The notes under the pieces were generated by a model that ran no database searches, was not told where the DNA came from, and worked only from the letters and a program-made list of their open reading frames with translations. 64,000 nt of DNA from Mucilaginibacter conchicola (GTDB lineage: Bacteria > Bacteroidota > Bacteroidia > Sphingobacteriales > Sphingobacteriaceae). Position numbers and translations under genes: made by a program. Each line of letters starts with the position of its first letter. Positions within the stretch are counted from its first letter, which is position 1. The stretch is from contig NZ_QWDC01000003.1 of assembly GCF_003432115.1 (NCBI RefSeq), positions 682,001 through 746,000 of the forward strand, written 5' to 3'. Of this stretch, positions 1 through 9,806 are shown piece after piece.

Positions 1-1
1 C

Positions 2-1447
2 CGTTATAACTGGGGGGTATTAGGTTCTATCGGATGTTACATCAAACTCGGAAAATATTCAACCGCTCTCAAACTTATGCAAGAGGCGTCAAAGTATCCC
101 AAAACATTGAAAATGGAATGTTTTCTGGTGTCCCGAGAGTTGAGCTTATACGTTACTATGAAGCGCTGGAGCGATGCCCGTAAAATTGTTCCGAAATTCA
201 TCAGTCTGTTTGACCGTTTCAGAGTCATAGCCGCTACCAATGCGAATGCTTATGCGACTGAAGAGTTCATCCTCAATTATTATCCTCTGCCGGTTTACTA
301 CATTCAAACCAAGCAATGGGCGGAATTGCGTGTGGCTCAGCAGGTCATGCGGTCATTTCCCGAAAAAGAACTAGATGACAACGCCCGTATATATATTCAC
401 AACGTCAATCTGAAGATAGATTCTGTCGGCGGAGATTACCTGAGCGCATTAAAGGAACATGAGATCATTACTATGCTCCGGGATTCAGCCATGTCGATCG
501 AAAACAGGAATCGTATCAGCGAGCTTGAGGCTAAGTACAATTCGGAAACCAAAGACAAAAGGATTCAACTTCTCAACAGCGCGGCCTCGGTTCAAAAGGA
601 AAAGCTGGAAAAAGTTAACCTTCAGGCTCGATTTATCATTGTGATCACGATAATTGCTGCACTATTCGCAGCAGTTCTTTTTTTTGCATATCAGGGCAAA
701 CGAAGGAGTAATTTGGCCTTGAAAGCAAAGCAGCAAAAGATTAATGATCAAAACAACGTTTTGTCGGAACTACTAATACAGAAAGAAAATCTTCTCTCCG
801 ATAAAAATGATCTGGTAGAGTCATTGGAGGGTTTGTTATCAGAAAAGGAATGGTTGCTGAAAGAAGTTCATCACAGAGTAAAGAATAACCTGCAGATCGT
901 AATGAGCCTGCTCTATAATCAATCTTCTTATCTCAAAAGTGAGGATGCAAAAAAAGCCCTTTTCGATGTTCAGAACAGGATTCAGGCTATTGCCATAATT
1001 CATCACAAGCTTTATAGTAAAAACTCCGTCGCCTCCGTGGCCCTGCCGGGTTACATCAGCGAGCTGACCAATTATCTGTCCAGTATATACGTCAAAGATA
1101 TCCGAACGATAAGATTCGTGCTGAATATAGAGGATGTAAGTTTAAACATAAGTCAGGCTGTACCAATTGGTCTGATTCTTAATGAGGCTATTACCAACTC
1201 CATTAAATATGCGTTCTCCAAAAATGGAGGAGTTATAGAGATATTTGCCAAAAGATGTAATGCACAGCAACTGGAACTTTCCATAAAAGATAATGGAAAG
1301 GGATTGCCTGCAAATTTTCAGTATGATGATGATGTTTCATTAGGAATAGGGATGATGAAAGCGTTGACCCAGCAATTAAAAGGTGCATTCAGTATCATAA
1401 GTCGCGACGGAGTTGTTATCAAAATCCATTTTAAACTTGATGAGTGA
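2..1447 (+). CDS. TPR-containing sensor histidine kinase (5' end outside window)
   Basis: The frame is open from base 2, so the true start lies upstream; the first internal ATG is at 77. The N-terminal part is helical and repeat-like, as in TPR sensor kinases of Bacteroidota. It is followed by one membrane segment (about nt 630-690, rich in Ile, Ala and Phe) and a short coiled coil. The kinase core is of the HisKA_2/HWE-like type: the phospho-acceptor box KEVHHRVKNNLQIVMSLL lies near nt 860-915. The ATPase N-box (LILNEAITNSIKYAF), G1 (DNGKGLP) and G2 (LGIGMM) boxes follow in order. It would sense a cytoplasmic or envelope signal through the repeats and autophosphorylate on His. No response regulator is visible, so the partner is unknown. 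The family call is firm; the signal is not known. Confidence 0.88.
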   Translation, partial: RYNWGVLGSIGCYIKLGKYSTALKLMQEASKYPKTLKMECFLVSRELSLYVTMKRWSDARKIVPKFISLFDRFRVIAATNANAYATEEFILNYYPLPVYYIQTKQWAELRVAQQVMRSFPEKELDDNARIYIHNVNLKIDSVGGDYLSALKEHEIITMLRDSAMSIENRNRISELEAKYNSETKDKRIQLLNSAASVQKEKLEKVNLQARFIIVITIIAALFAAVLFFAYQGKRRSNLALKAKQQKINDQNNVLSELLIQKENLLSDKNDLVESLEGLLSEKEWLLKEVHHRVKNNLQIVMSLLYNQSSYLKSEDAKKALFDVQNRIQAIAIIHHKLYSKNSVASVALPGYISELTNYLSSIYVKDIRTIRFVLNIEDVSLNISQAVPIGLILNEAITNSIKYAFSKNGGVIEIFAKRCNAQQLELSIKDNGKGLPANFQYDDDVSLGIGMMKALTQQLKGAFSIISRDGVVIKIHFKLDE

Positions 1448-1615
1448 TCTTCGGAGGTTGAAGGGGCAGATTTATTTATATGGGTTTTCTCCCAGAAATT
1501 AACGGGGTGTAACAACTCTTTACAATCCGTCTGATAATTATTATGTCAAATGTTTTAACTTAACAAATAGGCTTGTACCTTATATTTTGCATTTAATATA
1601 TTATTTTAGGTTCAC

Positions 1616-2221
1616 ATGAACACTTCGGGCATTTCATCGCTTTCAGATAACGACCTGCTGACCATGATCGTAAACGGCGACAGCAGTGCTTTTAAAGAAT
1701 TATTTGATCGCTATAATGCACTTCTTTTTATTTATGCACATAAAAAAATTAAGGACAAAGAAGCCTCACAAGATCTCGTACAGGACGTCTTTGCGACTAT
1801 CTGGCAGAACCGCTCACGGCTTAATATAGAGCATGGAACCGTTGCATCATATCTGTATGCCTCTGTTAGGAATCGGGTAATAAATGTTTTCAGAGATAGA
1901 AAAATCGACGAACGTCATCTAAGTTCTCTTCAAAATCTGATAAGGCCTTTGAATAACAACACCGATCATCGCGTGCGGGAAAGGGATATTTCACGCCTGA
2001 TAGATAAAGAAATTGCGGCATTGCCGCCGAAAATGAGAGAGGTCTTCGAATTGCGGCGTAAGGGCCATATGTCGAACAAAGAAATCGCTTTGCAACTTGG
2101 TATTTCCGAATTGACAGTTGCTACCCATCAAAAGCGGGCGCTGAGAATTCTGCGTATCAAATTAGGGCTTTTGAGTTACCTTATCTTTTTATTAAAGTTC
2201 CATCTTTATTTATTTCATTAA
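1616..2221 (+). CDS. ECF RNA polymerase sigma-70 factor, FecI-like (Bacteroidota type)
   Basis: A 201-residue ECF sigma factor with region 2 at about residues 10-75 (DLVQDVFATIWQNR is the core-binding part). Region 4 is near residues 120-180 (LPPKMREVFELRRKGHMSNKEIALQLGISELTV in outline), containing the -35 helix-turn-helix. It ends in the hydrophobic tail (LLSYLIFLLKFHLYLF) seen in many Bacteroidota FecI-like factors. The next gene encodes its FecR partner and the one after that a SusC with an STN signalling domain. The expected role is therefore transcription of this uptake locus when the receptor is occupied. That is the classical trans-envelope arrangement and is inferred from context. 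The ligand cannot be read from the sequence. Confidence 0.93.
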   Translation: MNTSGISSLSDNDLLTMIVNGDSSAFKELFDRYNALLFIYAHKKIKDKEASQDLVQDVFATIWQNRSRLNIEHGTVASYLYASVRNRVINVFRDRKIDERHLSSLQNLIRPLNNNTDHRVRERDISRLIDKEIAALPPKMREVFELRRKGHMSNKEIALQLGISELTVATHQKRALRILRIKLGLLSYLIFLLKFHLYLFH

Positions 2222-2307
2222 ATAGATTTTACCTTATATTAATATTTTTATTTTTTGAGTACCCTGTGTCCTGCCTTTGTGTGTCTTAGTAAATATAGGT
2301 CATTACA

Positions 2308-3411
2308 ATGAACGAGGATGCAAAAGAATTGTTGAGCCGGTATTTTGCCGGTAACGTCACAGAAGAAGAGGGGCTGCTGGTCGAATATTGGTTTCATCAC
2401 CTCAACGACGAAAATGAACCGGACATATCCCAGCAGGATCTTCAGGCCGTTTCGAAAGAAATGTGGCACACCATCGCACCAGTCCGAAAGTTTTCAATAG
2501 TAAATCTTCAATGGCTTAAAGTTGCAGCTGCAGCGATGGTTATGTTGACTGTTGGCGCGGCCTGGTTCTTCGTGAGCAGGAGCAGATTGCAAAAAGTCTC
2601 ACAGCCGCAGATTTCATTCTCACATCCGGGTGGCAATAAAGCTTTTCTTAAGATGGACAATGGGAAAGTTGTGGTTTTAGATGATTCAGCCAAAGGAAAG
2701 GTCGCTTGGGACGATAAAGCTCTAGTTACGCAAATTCAAAAAGGGCATATTAAGGATGAACCTGATTTGGCTGCCGGAGAGGGTTTTCACACGTTATCAA
2801 CGCCGGCCGGAGGACAGTATGCCATAACGCTCTCTGACGGAACCTGCGTCTATCTTAACGCCGCCTCCTCTTTGCGATACCCGACCCGATTCGGAACTGG
2901 TCCACGTATTGTTGAATTAAGCGGTGAGGCTTATTTTGAAGTTAAGCATGATGAGCAACATCCATTTAAAGTCATTTCAGGATCGCAGGTGACTGATGAT
3001 ATCGGTACCGCATTTAATGTTAAAGCCTATCCTGACGATAACAAAATCGTCACATCACTTTCTGAAGGAGCTGTACGTATCCGGGGTGTTGATCATTCCC
3101 TTTTTCTAAATCCCGGTCAGCAGGCGATATTATCGGGCAAAACACTGGGTTTGGCAGAAGGTCGTGTAGCAGACGCCATTGCCTGGAAAGAAGGATATTT
3201 CAAATTCCGCCAGGAGCGTTTGGAGGATATTATGAAGAGCCTTTCACGCTGGTATGACATCGACGTGGAATATTTAGATTATAACAAAGATGAGCTTTTT
3301 AACGGTCAGGTGTCAAGATATAAAGATATCAGGGAAATTCTTGATATGCTTGAACATACTGATTTGGTACACTTCAAAGTCAAAGGAAGGAGGATATTGG
3401 TAACGAGATAA
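2308..3411 (+). CDS. FecR family anti-sigma/sigma regulator
   Basis: A 367-residue inner-membrane regulator. A cytoplasmic N-terminal part (about 1-65) would hold the sigma factor. One membrane helix follows near residues 70-90 (VAAAAMVMLTVGAAWFFV). The periplasmic FecR domain is at about 150-250 (LSTPAGGQYAITLSDGT is typical), and a C-terminal DUF4974-type domain at 290-367 (YFKFRQERLEDIMKSLSRWY) contacts the STN domain of the receptor. It lies 86 bp after the sigma gene and 125 bp before the SusC gene. In this family the protein receives the signal from the TonB receptor and releases or activates the sigma factor. A hairpin with one mismatch and no T-run follows the stop (about 3424-3448); its role is unclear. 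Confidence 0.94.
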   Translation: MNEDAKELLSRYFAGNVTEEEGLLVEYWFHHLNDENEPDISQQDLQAVSKEMWHTIAPVRKFSIVNLQWLKVAAAAMVMLTVGAAWFFVSRSRLQKVSQPQISFSHPGGNKAFLKMDNGKVVVLDDSAKGKVAWDDKALVTQIQKGHIKDEPDLAAGEGFHTLSTPAGGQYAITLSDGTCVYLNAASSLRYPTRFGTGPRIVELSGEAYFEVKHDEQHPFKVISGSQVTDDIGTAFNVKAYPDDNKIVTSLSEGAVRIRGVDHSLFLNPGQQAILSGKTLGLAEGRVADAIAWKEGYFKFRQERLEDIMKSLSRWYDIDVEYLDYNKDELFNGQVSRYKDIREILDMLEHTDLVHFKVKGRRILVTR

Positions 3412-3536
3412 TATTACAAAAAAGCCATCCGGTTTGTTCCGAATGGCATCACGAATCCTGTTAATCAACTAATTGATACTGCGAAAGCCCCCGCGATCGC
3501 CAAAAAGCAGGGCAGACGCTTAACCCATGTTCACAA

Positions 3537-6500
3537 ATGTACAAAATTTACGATGCAATAATCATGCGACCACGCGGGCAGTGTATTAAACCTGTCGTGC
3601 CTGTAAAGCTGACCTCACTTTTGCTTTTTTGCTTTTTTATGCAGATCAGTGTGACGGCTTTAGCCCAGAGGGTAACTCTATCCGAACGTAACCGTCCTCT
3701 CGACGAAGTTCTGGAAAAAATCAGTCAGCAGACTGGGATTGATTTCATTTATGCGTCGAGAATACTGCGGCAAGCAAAACCTGTCACCGTAGAATTGTCG
3801 GATACCGAATTCCAGAAAGTGCTTGAATTTATTTTTGCAAAGCAGCCGCTGGGTTACCGTGTCAAGAATAAATCTGTCACAATTTTTGAAAAAAGGACAC
3901 ATACAGCTGAAGTACCACCTGTGCCGCCCATGCTGCAGTTAGAGGTCGGAGGGAGAGTCACCGACACTTTGGGTAATGCTCTGCCCGGCGCTGTGATAAG
4001 GGTAAAACAAACTGATCAGGCCACCTTTGCCGATAAAAATGGTGAATTCAATATCCGTTGCGAAGAAGGTGAGTTGATATCGGTTACCTTCGTGGGATTC
4101 AACGGCTACACTTTTACGACCCGTCCCGGACTGCCTTTCCTTCAGATCAAATTACAGCCTGTTACTATGATGCTTGCGGAAGTGAGTGTAAATACGGGAT
4201 ACCAAACACTGGCGAAAGAAAGGACGACCGGCGCTTACGCCAAACCGGACATGACCGTGTTCTCACAACGGAGCGGTACTATGGATATCGTAAGCCGGTT
4301 AGACGGTCTTATTCCCGGAATGACAGTAATTGCCGGCCCTAAGGGCCAAAGCGGGGCCCTGAACGGAAGTGCAACATCCCAACAGAGGAGCATTATAAGA
4401 GGTCTTGGAACAATTCAGCTTTCTTCTTTGCCATTATATATTGTAAACGGAATTCCTGTTAGTGATCTTTCTCAGATCAACCCGGACGATATACAGGATA
4501 TTACTGTGCTTAAAGATGCTTCTGCCGCTGCTATCTGGGGGGCCAAAGCAGCTAACGGTGTGATTGTGATTACTACCAAATCGGGTAACAGAGGTGACAG
4601 GCCGCGTATCAACTACAGCGGATTTGTGAATTTTCAGGGCAAGCCAGACCTGAATTACGTTCCTGTACTGAACAGCCGTGAATTTATTGAATCGGCAAAG
4701 GCAACTTTTGATCCAATTAATTACCCTTGGGATGATCTGAGTACGTCTTTCGTTGCCCCGCACGAACAAATACTTTACGATCAAAACCGTGGACTTATAT
4801 CTGCTCAAACGGCAAATCGAAAACTTGACAGCCTTTCGACTATCGATAATCGCCAGCAGATCCGGGATCTTTGGTTTAGAAATGCAATTACCACAAATCA
4901 TACAGTTTCGTTGAGTGGAGGCGGAAACAAATACAGTTTTTACAGCTCAGCGTCATATACCAACACCCGCAGTAACAGAATCGGATCCTCAAGCCAGGAT
5001 TTCAGAATCAACCTCAACCAGGACATGACATTTTCAAGACGTATAAAATTTTCGCTTTATACAGGTCTGAGCAATACAACACGATCATCAAAGCGTCCCA
5101 TAGACATCGATGCAAGTTTTCTTCCGTACCAGCTGTTTAAGGACGCCGATGGAAACCCGCTTGATATGCCTTACATACAGGGCCTTACTAATGAACGTCG
5201 ATCGGATTATGAAAAGCGGAGTCGTATAAGTCTCAACTACAATCCCTTAAACGAAGTGGATTTGGGTTACAATAAGGCCGACAATATAGGGGTCAACCTT
5301 ACCGGAAACCTGACCGTAGGTCTGCTGAAGGGGCTGTCCTTTCTTGGCACTTACGGATACATCAAAACACCCGGAACCGAAACTCAATATGATGATGGAC
5401 AAAGATTCAGTGTCAGGAAGCAAGCCGTGAGATTTACTGTCGCTCCGACAGCCGAATCAGTTCCCGTCTATTACCTGCCGACGACCGGCGGTACATATTT
5501 CAGGTTCAATAACGATCAGCGTAACTGGATGGTCAGAAATCAACTGAGATACCAGCTTGAAATGCGGGAGGGTAAAGACAAGCTTAATTTTCAGATCGGG
5601 CAGGAAGCGCAGGAACAACTTACAACGACTAATTGGAATATGGTCATGGGATACAATCAGGATTTGCAGACTTATCCGCTGCTTGACTACGCAAAACTTG
5701 CTTCAGGTATCGGCCAAACCGTATCCTCTTTCTATGCAGTATTGAGTACTTCACCTTATTCAGCGACCGAGACCCGTACAAGGTTCACTTCGTATTTTGG
5801 TCTTGGAAGCTATAGCCTAAACGATAAATATATCATCGACGGGAGCTGGAGATTAGATCATTCCAATCTGTTTGGTCTTGATCATTCCAGTCAGAACAAG
5901 CCTGCATACAGTGTCGGCGGAAGGTGGATTTTATCTCAGGAAAAATTTTTGAAAAATATATACTGGATCAGCAGCCTGGCACTTCGCGCGAGTTATGGTA
6001 TAACAGGAAACTCTCCTAATCCCGGAACAGCCAGTACGTATGATATTCTGAACGCTTCACCAGCGGCGGTTACCTCTGTCGCAGGACCGTACCTTTCTAT
6101 AATAAGCATCGCTAATCGCACATTAGGTTGGGAACGTTCTGTGACTAAGAATTTGGGCGTTGATTTTGAAATACTGAAAGGCAAATTGGGTGGTACGCTG
6201 GATCTTTATCATAAGAAAACGAGCGATCTGCTGGCAAATGTTCGCGTTAATCCTCTCGGTGGATTTGAAAGGGCGCAGGGTAACTTGGGAGACGTGCTCA
6301 ATCAAGGTGTTGAGATCGGCTTGCATTCCGTTAATAAGTTAACTGACCGACTGCAACTTTCAACAAGATTGACATTCAGTTATAACAAAAGCAAACTTCT
6401 TACATATACTGCACCTAGTTCCTATGATAATACTGCTGCTGGTAAAATGGTCGCATCATACTTCATAGGATACAGTATGGCCCCGATATTCGCTTATCGT

Positions 6501-7142
6501 TATGCTGGCCTTGATAAAATGGGGGATCCGCAGATCAGGCTAAAAGACGGTACAGTTACAAAAAAAATTGATGCGGCGGGTCCCGGCGATGTGATATATA
6601 TGGGAACCTCTGTTCCTAAATTTAACGGCGCATTCAATAATACGCTTACCTGGAAATCGCTCAGTCTTTCAGCAAACATGGTCTACAACCTTGGAAATGT
6701 AATGCGAAGGGATGTTAATACATTCTATACAGACCGGCTTACCGGTTCGGCAGAAAGTTTTACGGGGAATATCAGTAAAGAATTTCTTAGCCGCTGGCAA
6801 AAGCCCGGCGATGAGGCCTTCACGGATATCCCTGCATATGTGAGCGGATTTGATGCTTACTCTCGAAGAAATATCGAATACTACCGCTACGCAGATATCA
6901 ATGTTGTGAGCGCATCTTATATAAAGCTAAGAGAGCTAACGCTCAACTTCGAATTGCCGGCTAAACTGACGGAGAAACTTCATTTATCCCGCGCTAATAT
7001 GTATCTGCAAACAGGGAATTATATGATATGGCGTGCGAATAAATATAAGATAGACCCTGAATACCAGGACTTTAATTTTGGTAATCGTCAGGTTCCTCCA
7101 TATAAACACAGCTATATTTTTGGTATGAACGTAACTTTTTGA
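3537..7142 (+). CDS. SusC/RagA TonB-linked outer membrane receptor with STN domain
   Basis: A 1201-residue receptor. The signal peptide ends near ALAQ at residue 43. An STN (secretin/TonB N-terminal) domain follows at about 45-115. A carboxypeptidase-D regulatory-like beta-sandwich comes next (GGRVTDTLGNALPGAVIRVK), then the plug with the SusC signature region (VLKDASAAAIWGAKAANGVI) and the beta-barrel, ending in an aromatic C terminus (FGMNVTF). The STN domain means it should signal to the FecR/sigma pair just upstream and import a bulky ligand with SusD. The first ATG (3537) is preferred because the MYK start is typical of such SusC proteins; a second ATG lies nine codons in. The substrate is unknown. 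No hydrolase gene adjoins the locus, so a peptide or other non-glycan ligand is as plausible as a glycan. Confidence 0.95.
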   Translation: MYKIYDAIIMRPRGQCIKPVVPVKLTSLLLFCFFMQISVTALAQRVTLSERNRPLDEVLEKISQQTGIDFIYASRILRQAKPVTVELSDTEFQKVLEFIFAKQPLGYRVKNKSVTIFEKRTHTAEVPPVPPMLQLEVGGRVTDTLGNALPGAVIRVKQTDQATFADKNGEFNIRCEEGELISVTFVGFNGYTFTTRPGLPFLQIKLQPVTMMLAEVSVNTGYQTLAKERTTGAYAKPDMTVFSQRSGTMDIVSRLDGLIPGMTVIAGPKGQSGALNGSATSQQRSIIRGLGTIQLSSLPLYIVNGIPVSDLSQINPDDIQDITVLKDASAAAIWGAKAANGVIVITTKSGNRGDRPRINYSGFVNFQGKPDLNYVPVLNSREFIESAKATFDPINYPWDDLSTSFVAPHEQILYDQNRGLISAQTANRKLDSLSTIDNRQQIRDLWFRNAITTNHTVSLSGGGNKYSFYSSASYTNTRSNRIGSSSQDFRINLNQDMTFSRRIKFSLYTGLSNTTRSSKRPIDIDASFLPYQLFKDADGNPLDMPYIQGLTNERRSDYEKRSRISLNYNPLNEVDLGYNKADNIGVNLTGNLTVGLLKGLSFLGTYGYIKTPGTETQYDDGQRFSVRKQAVRFTVAPTAESVPVYYLPTTGGTYFRFNNDQRNWMVRNQLRYQLEMREGKDKLNFQIGQEAQEQLTTTNWNMVMGYNQDLQTYPLLDYAKLASGIGQTVSSFYAVLSTSPYSATETRTRFTSYFGLGSYSLNDKYIIDGSWRLDHSNLFGLDHSSQNKPAYSVGGRWILSQEKFLKNIYWISSLALRASYGITGNSPNPGTASTYDILNASPAAVTSVAGPYLSIISIANRTLGWERSVTKNLGVDFEILKGKLGGTLDLYHKKTSDLLANVRVNPLGGFERAQGNLGDVLNQGVEIGLHSVNKLTDRLQLSTRLTFSYNKSKLLTYTAPSSYDNTAAGKMVASYFIGYSMAPIFAYRYAGLDKMGDPQIRLKDGTVTKKIDAAGPGDVIYMGTSVPKFNGAFNNTLTWKSLSLSANMVYNLGNVMRRDVNTFYTDRLTGSAESFTGNISKEFLSRWQKPGDEAFTDIPAYVSGFDAYSRRNIEYYRYADINVVSASYIKLRELTLNFELPAKLTEKLHLSRANMYLQTGNYMIWRANKYKIDPEYQDFNFGNRQVPPYKHSYIFGMNVTF

Positions 7143-7150
7143 TCTTAAAA

Positions 7151-8617
7151 ATGAAAAAAATATATCTCAGACTGTTAATTATAGTTTTCACCAGCTTTGG
7201 CTTGCCATCTTGCAAAAGCAGTTTTCTGGATGTGGTGCCGAAGGGATTTCTGATCGCGTCTAAGACAGCGGATTTCGACCTTTTACTAAACGATCCGAAT
7301 TTCTATGAACATTTTTTTGGAGGCGGTTTGCAGCCGATGATGATTTTGGGTGATGATGTTTCCGCTGAAGAATCGGGATTTGCTTCTGCCAAAATCGAAG
7401 CACAGCGATTGTTCCGTTGGGAAGATGTCGTATATCAACCGGGTAAAGCGGCTCCAGATCTGTCAATAAACCTTGCCAATCTTTACACCGTAAACAAAAC
7501 TATTAACGAAGTCGAGGACTCCGATGGCGAGAAGTTTTTAAAAGTCCGGTTGAAAGCTGAAGCACATGCTCTTCGTGCGTTTATCTATTTCCAACTGGTA
7601 AATTATTACTGTAAACCTTATAACAGCCAAACTGCTTCTGCTGATCCTGGCTTTCCGTTAATAACAAAAGCAGATGCACTTGCAAATTCTTTTTCCAGAG
7701 GTACAGTTCAGGCAAATTATGATTTGATGATTAACGATCTCAATACTGCCATCGGTCAGCTGCCTTTAGAAGCAAAGTCACGAACACGAATGTCAAAGCC
7801 TGCCGCTGAGGCACTGTTAAGTAAGATTTATCTCTTTATGGGACGTTATCAGGAGGCACTTACTATGATGGATCAGGCTTTTCATGATCTATCCGGTTCG
7901 GCAATCCGCCTGTATGATTACAACAATGAACTGGCAGATGGGGGGAGCTTCTTACCGATAAGTGATGAGTTTGGTCCCGGTGGGCCTGGCAACAACCCTA
8001 ATGATTTCACAGAGTCGGTTTTAGCATTCACTTATTATGCTGGACCGTATAACGGCAATGGAGTCGGTAATAACGGGTTGGTGCTTTCCGCTAAAGCAAA
8101 GGCTTTGTTCGGAACCAATGACCAACGCCTGAAGCTTTATTCAGCAACTTTTCCCAGCGGAGGTCTCAATCCATCCGGCCGCCTGCGTAAGTATGGTGTT
8201 CAGTATGTTAAATTCGGGATAGAATTATCTGAAATGTACCTGATCAAGGCAGAATGTGAGGCCCGTTTAAATAACCTTCCCGCCGCCAGGGCAGACGTAG
8301 AGACACTGCGTGCTAAGCGTATGCCGAAATCAGACTCGTCAGTACCTGCAGCAAGCGCTTCTTCCGGACCTCAACTGGTGAAGTTTATAATAGAGGAACG
8401 CATCAGAGAATATGCATTTTGCGGTAGCCGTTGGTTAGACATGCGCAGACTTTCAGCTGACCCGTTGTTTGCGGCATCAATATATACCCATACCCTGTTT
8501 CCGACAAATGGAACGCCTGGTGAAGTTACGGACTACGTTCTGAAGCCGGAAAGGCTGGTGCTCCGCTTTCCCGATAACATCATGTCCGCAAACCCTGGTT
8601 TAACTAATAATCCTTAA
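7151..8617 (+). CDS. RagB/SusD family nutrient-uptake lipoprotein
   Basis: A surface lipoprotein partner of the preceding SusC. I start it at ATG 7151; an upstream in-frame TTG at 7139 overlaps the SusC stop and would spoil the signal peptide. The lipobox is LPSC and the mature protein begins CKSSFLDVVPKG, a standard SusD start. A TPR-like helical core follows (KAEAHALRAFIYFQLVNYY), then the C-terminal RagB part (EERIREYAFCGSRWLDMRRL). It is about 488 residues long, close to the short end of the family. It would act as the lid over the SusC barrel and capture ligand at the cell surface. Spacing to SusC is 8 bp, so they are co-transcribed. Confidence 0.94.
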   Translation: MKKIYLRLLIIVFTSFGLPSCKSSFLDVVPKGFLIASKTADFDLLLNDPNFYEHFFGGGLQPMMILGDDVSAEESGFASAKIEAQRLFRWEDVVYQPGKAAPDLSINLANLYTVNKTINEVEDSDGEKFLKVRLKAEAHALRAFIYFQLVNYYCKPYNSQTASADPGFPLITKADALANSFSRGTVQANYDLMINDLNTAIGQLPLEAKSRTRMSKPAAEALLSKIYLFMGRYQEALTMMDQAFHDLSGSAIRLYDYNNELADGGSFLPISDEFGPGGPGNNPNDFTESVLAFTYYAGPYNGNGVGNNGLVLSAKAKALFGTNDQRLKLYSATFPSGGLNPSGRLRKYGVQYVKFGIELSEMYLIKAECEARLNNLPAARADVETLRAKRMPKSDSSVPAASASSGPQLVKFIIEERIREYAFCGSRWLDMRRLSADPLFAASIYTHTLFPTNGTPGEVTDYVLKPERLVLRFPDNIMSANPGLTNNP

Positions 8618-8629
8618 ACAACAATTTAA

Positions 8630-9805
8630 ATGAAAAACTTCTTTATAAAATTTTTATCAGCGACGTTCTCAATTCTTATCTGTTTTGAACTATCTGCTTT
8701 TTGTCAGCGGTCCTACATCATCAAAGGTGAACTGGATCCGAATATCCGCGGCAAAGTTTATTTGCTTTACAACCGAAATGATCAAAGTGTGATCGACTCA
8801 TCTGCCGTATATGATGGCAGGTTTCAGTTCAAAGGAGCAACATCATTTCCAGTCTATGCCACGATTTCTTTAAACCCGGAATGGAAACAGGAAGCTAAAC
8901 GATATATTCATGTGGATTTTCAAAACTTTTTTCTTGAAAATGCAAATATTACTCTGCTGGGTACCAATTCTTTAAAAACAAGTAAAATCAAAGGAGGGAA
9001 AGCACAGGAAGATTATATAGAACATGGAGAACCTTTACTGCCGCTAAACGAGCGGATGAAAGTTTTAAGTGAGGAAGCAGAACAATACCGGAAAAATGGC
9101 AATGAGACTGAATTCAACAGCGTTCTTCATCAGATGGACGAATTGAGAGATAAGGTGAAAATGTCAGACAGTTTATATATCCTTTCACATCCCGACAGCT
9201 ATGTCGCTTACACACTCTGGAAAAACAAACACAGAGGCCTGATTGACCCCGAACTCAACACTGAATTCATGAAATTCTCATCTGCAATACGAAAGTCTGA
9301 AGAAGGGCAGAAGATGGATGCCAAGATCAGTCTGGCTAAGAAGCTTTCTCAGGGTAAACCCGCACCTGATTTCGAACTGATTCAAGATAATGGTAAGTCC
9401 TTAACGCTTCGCAGTCTGAAGGGTAAAAATGTATTGCTTTGTTTTTGGTTCAGGAGATTTTTAGGTTTCGATGAATTTGCATTCAATCTCGCACGTTTGA
9501 ACAGGCAGCTCAAGGACAAAAATCTGGCGATTTTAGGCGTTTACTACGATCTAAACCCGGAAGATGATAAAGAAAGCTGGTTGCAAACCATCAGGGATAA
9601 AGAATTCAATTGGTTGAATGCAGCTGATTTTGGTGGGGTGACAAGCGAAAAAGGGGCTGTCAGTCCGACCGCTGTTAATTACGGCTTGTCATACGGGACG
9701 CTGCCCCAGGCTTTTCTGATTGGTCCGGACGGAAAAATTATTGCTCGGCATCTCAATCTTAAAGATCGTGATCTGTATATAACTATTAAAAAAATGCTGC
9801 AATAA
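8630..9805 (+). CDS. DUF4369/thioredoxin-like protein lacking the CxxC motif
   Basis: A 391-residue exported protein with a signal peptide ending near AFCQ. A DUF4369-type beta domain occupies about residues 27-150 (YIIKGELDPNIRGKVYLLY), a helical linker follows, and an AhpC/TSA-thioredoxin fold covers about 245-391 (GKPAPDFELIQDNGKSL). The usual active-site segment after the first strand reads LCFWFRRFLGFDEF, so both catalytic cysteines of a WCxxC motif are absent. The cis-proline region (GTLPQAFLIGPDGK) is kept. It is therefore unlikely to be a redox enzyme of the ordinary kind and may be a binding or scaffold version. It lies 12 bp after SusD and 1 bp before a normal TlpA-like gene, which may supply the redox activity. 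Confidence 0.85.
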   Translation: MKNFFIKFLSATFSILICFELSAFCQRSYIIKGELDPNIRGKVYLLYNRNDQSVIDSSAVYDGRFQFKGATSFPVYATISLNPEWKQEAKRYIHVDFQNFFLENANITLLGTNSLKTSKIKGGKAQEDYIEHGEPLLPLNERMKVLSEEAEQYRKNGNETEFNSVLHQMDELRDKVKMSDSLYILSHPDSYVAYTLWKNKHRGLIDPELNTEFMKFSSAIRKSEEGQKMDAKISLAKKLSQGKPAPDFELIQDNGKSLTLRSLKGKNVLLCFWFRRFLGFDEFAFNLARLNRQLKDKNLAILGVYYDLNPEDDKESWLQTIRDKEFNWLNAADFGGVTSEKGAVSPTAVNYGLSYGTLPQAFLIGPDGKIIARHLNLKDRDLYITIKKMLQ

Positions 9806-9806
9806 T

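Noticed and set aside
3424..3448. Hairpin between FecR and SusC as a terminator
   Set aside because: The stem has a mismatch and no T-run on the + strand, and the flanking genes belong to one signalling locus.
4434..4901. 155-codon minus frame inside the first SusC gene
   Set aside because: It lies wholly antisense to a clear SusC coding region and shows no domain of its own.
7139..7150. TTG start for the first SusD
   Set aside because: It overlaps the SusC stop and adds residues before a normal lipoprotein signal; ATG 7151 is preferred.
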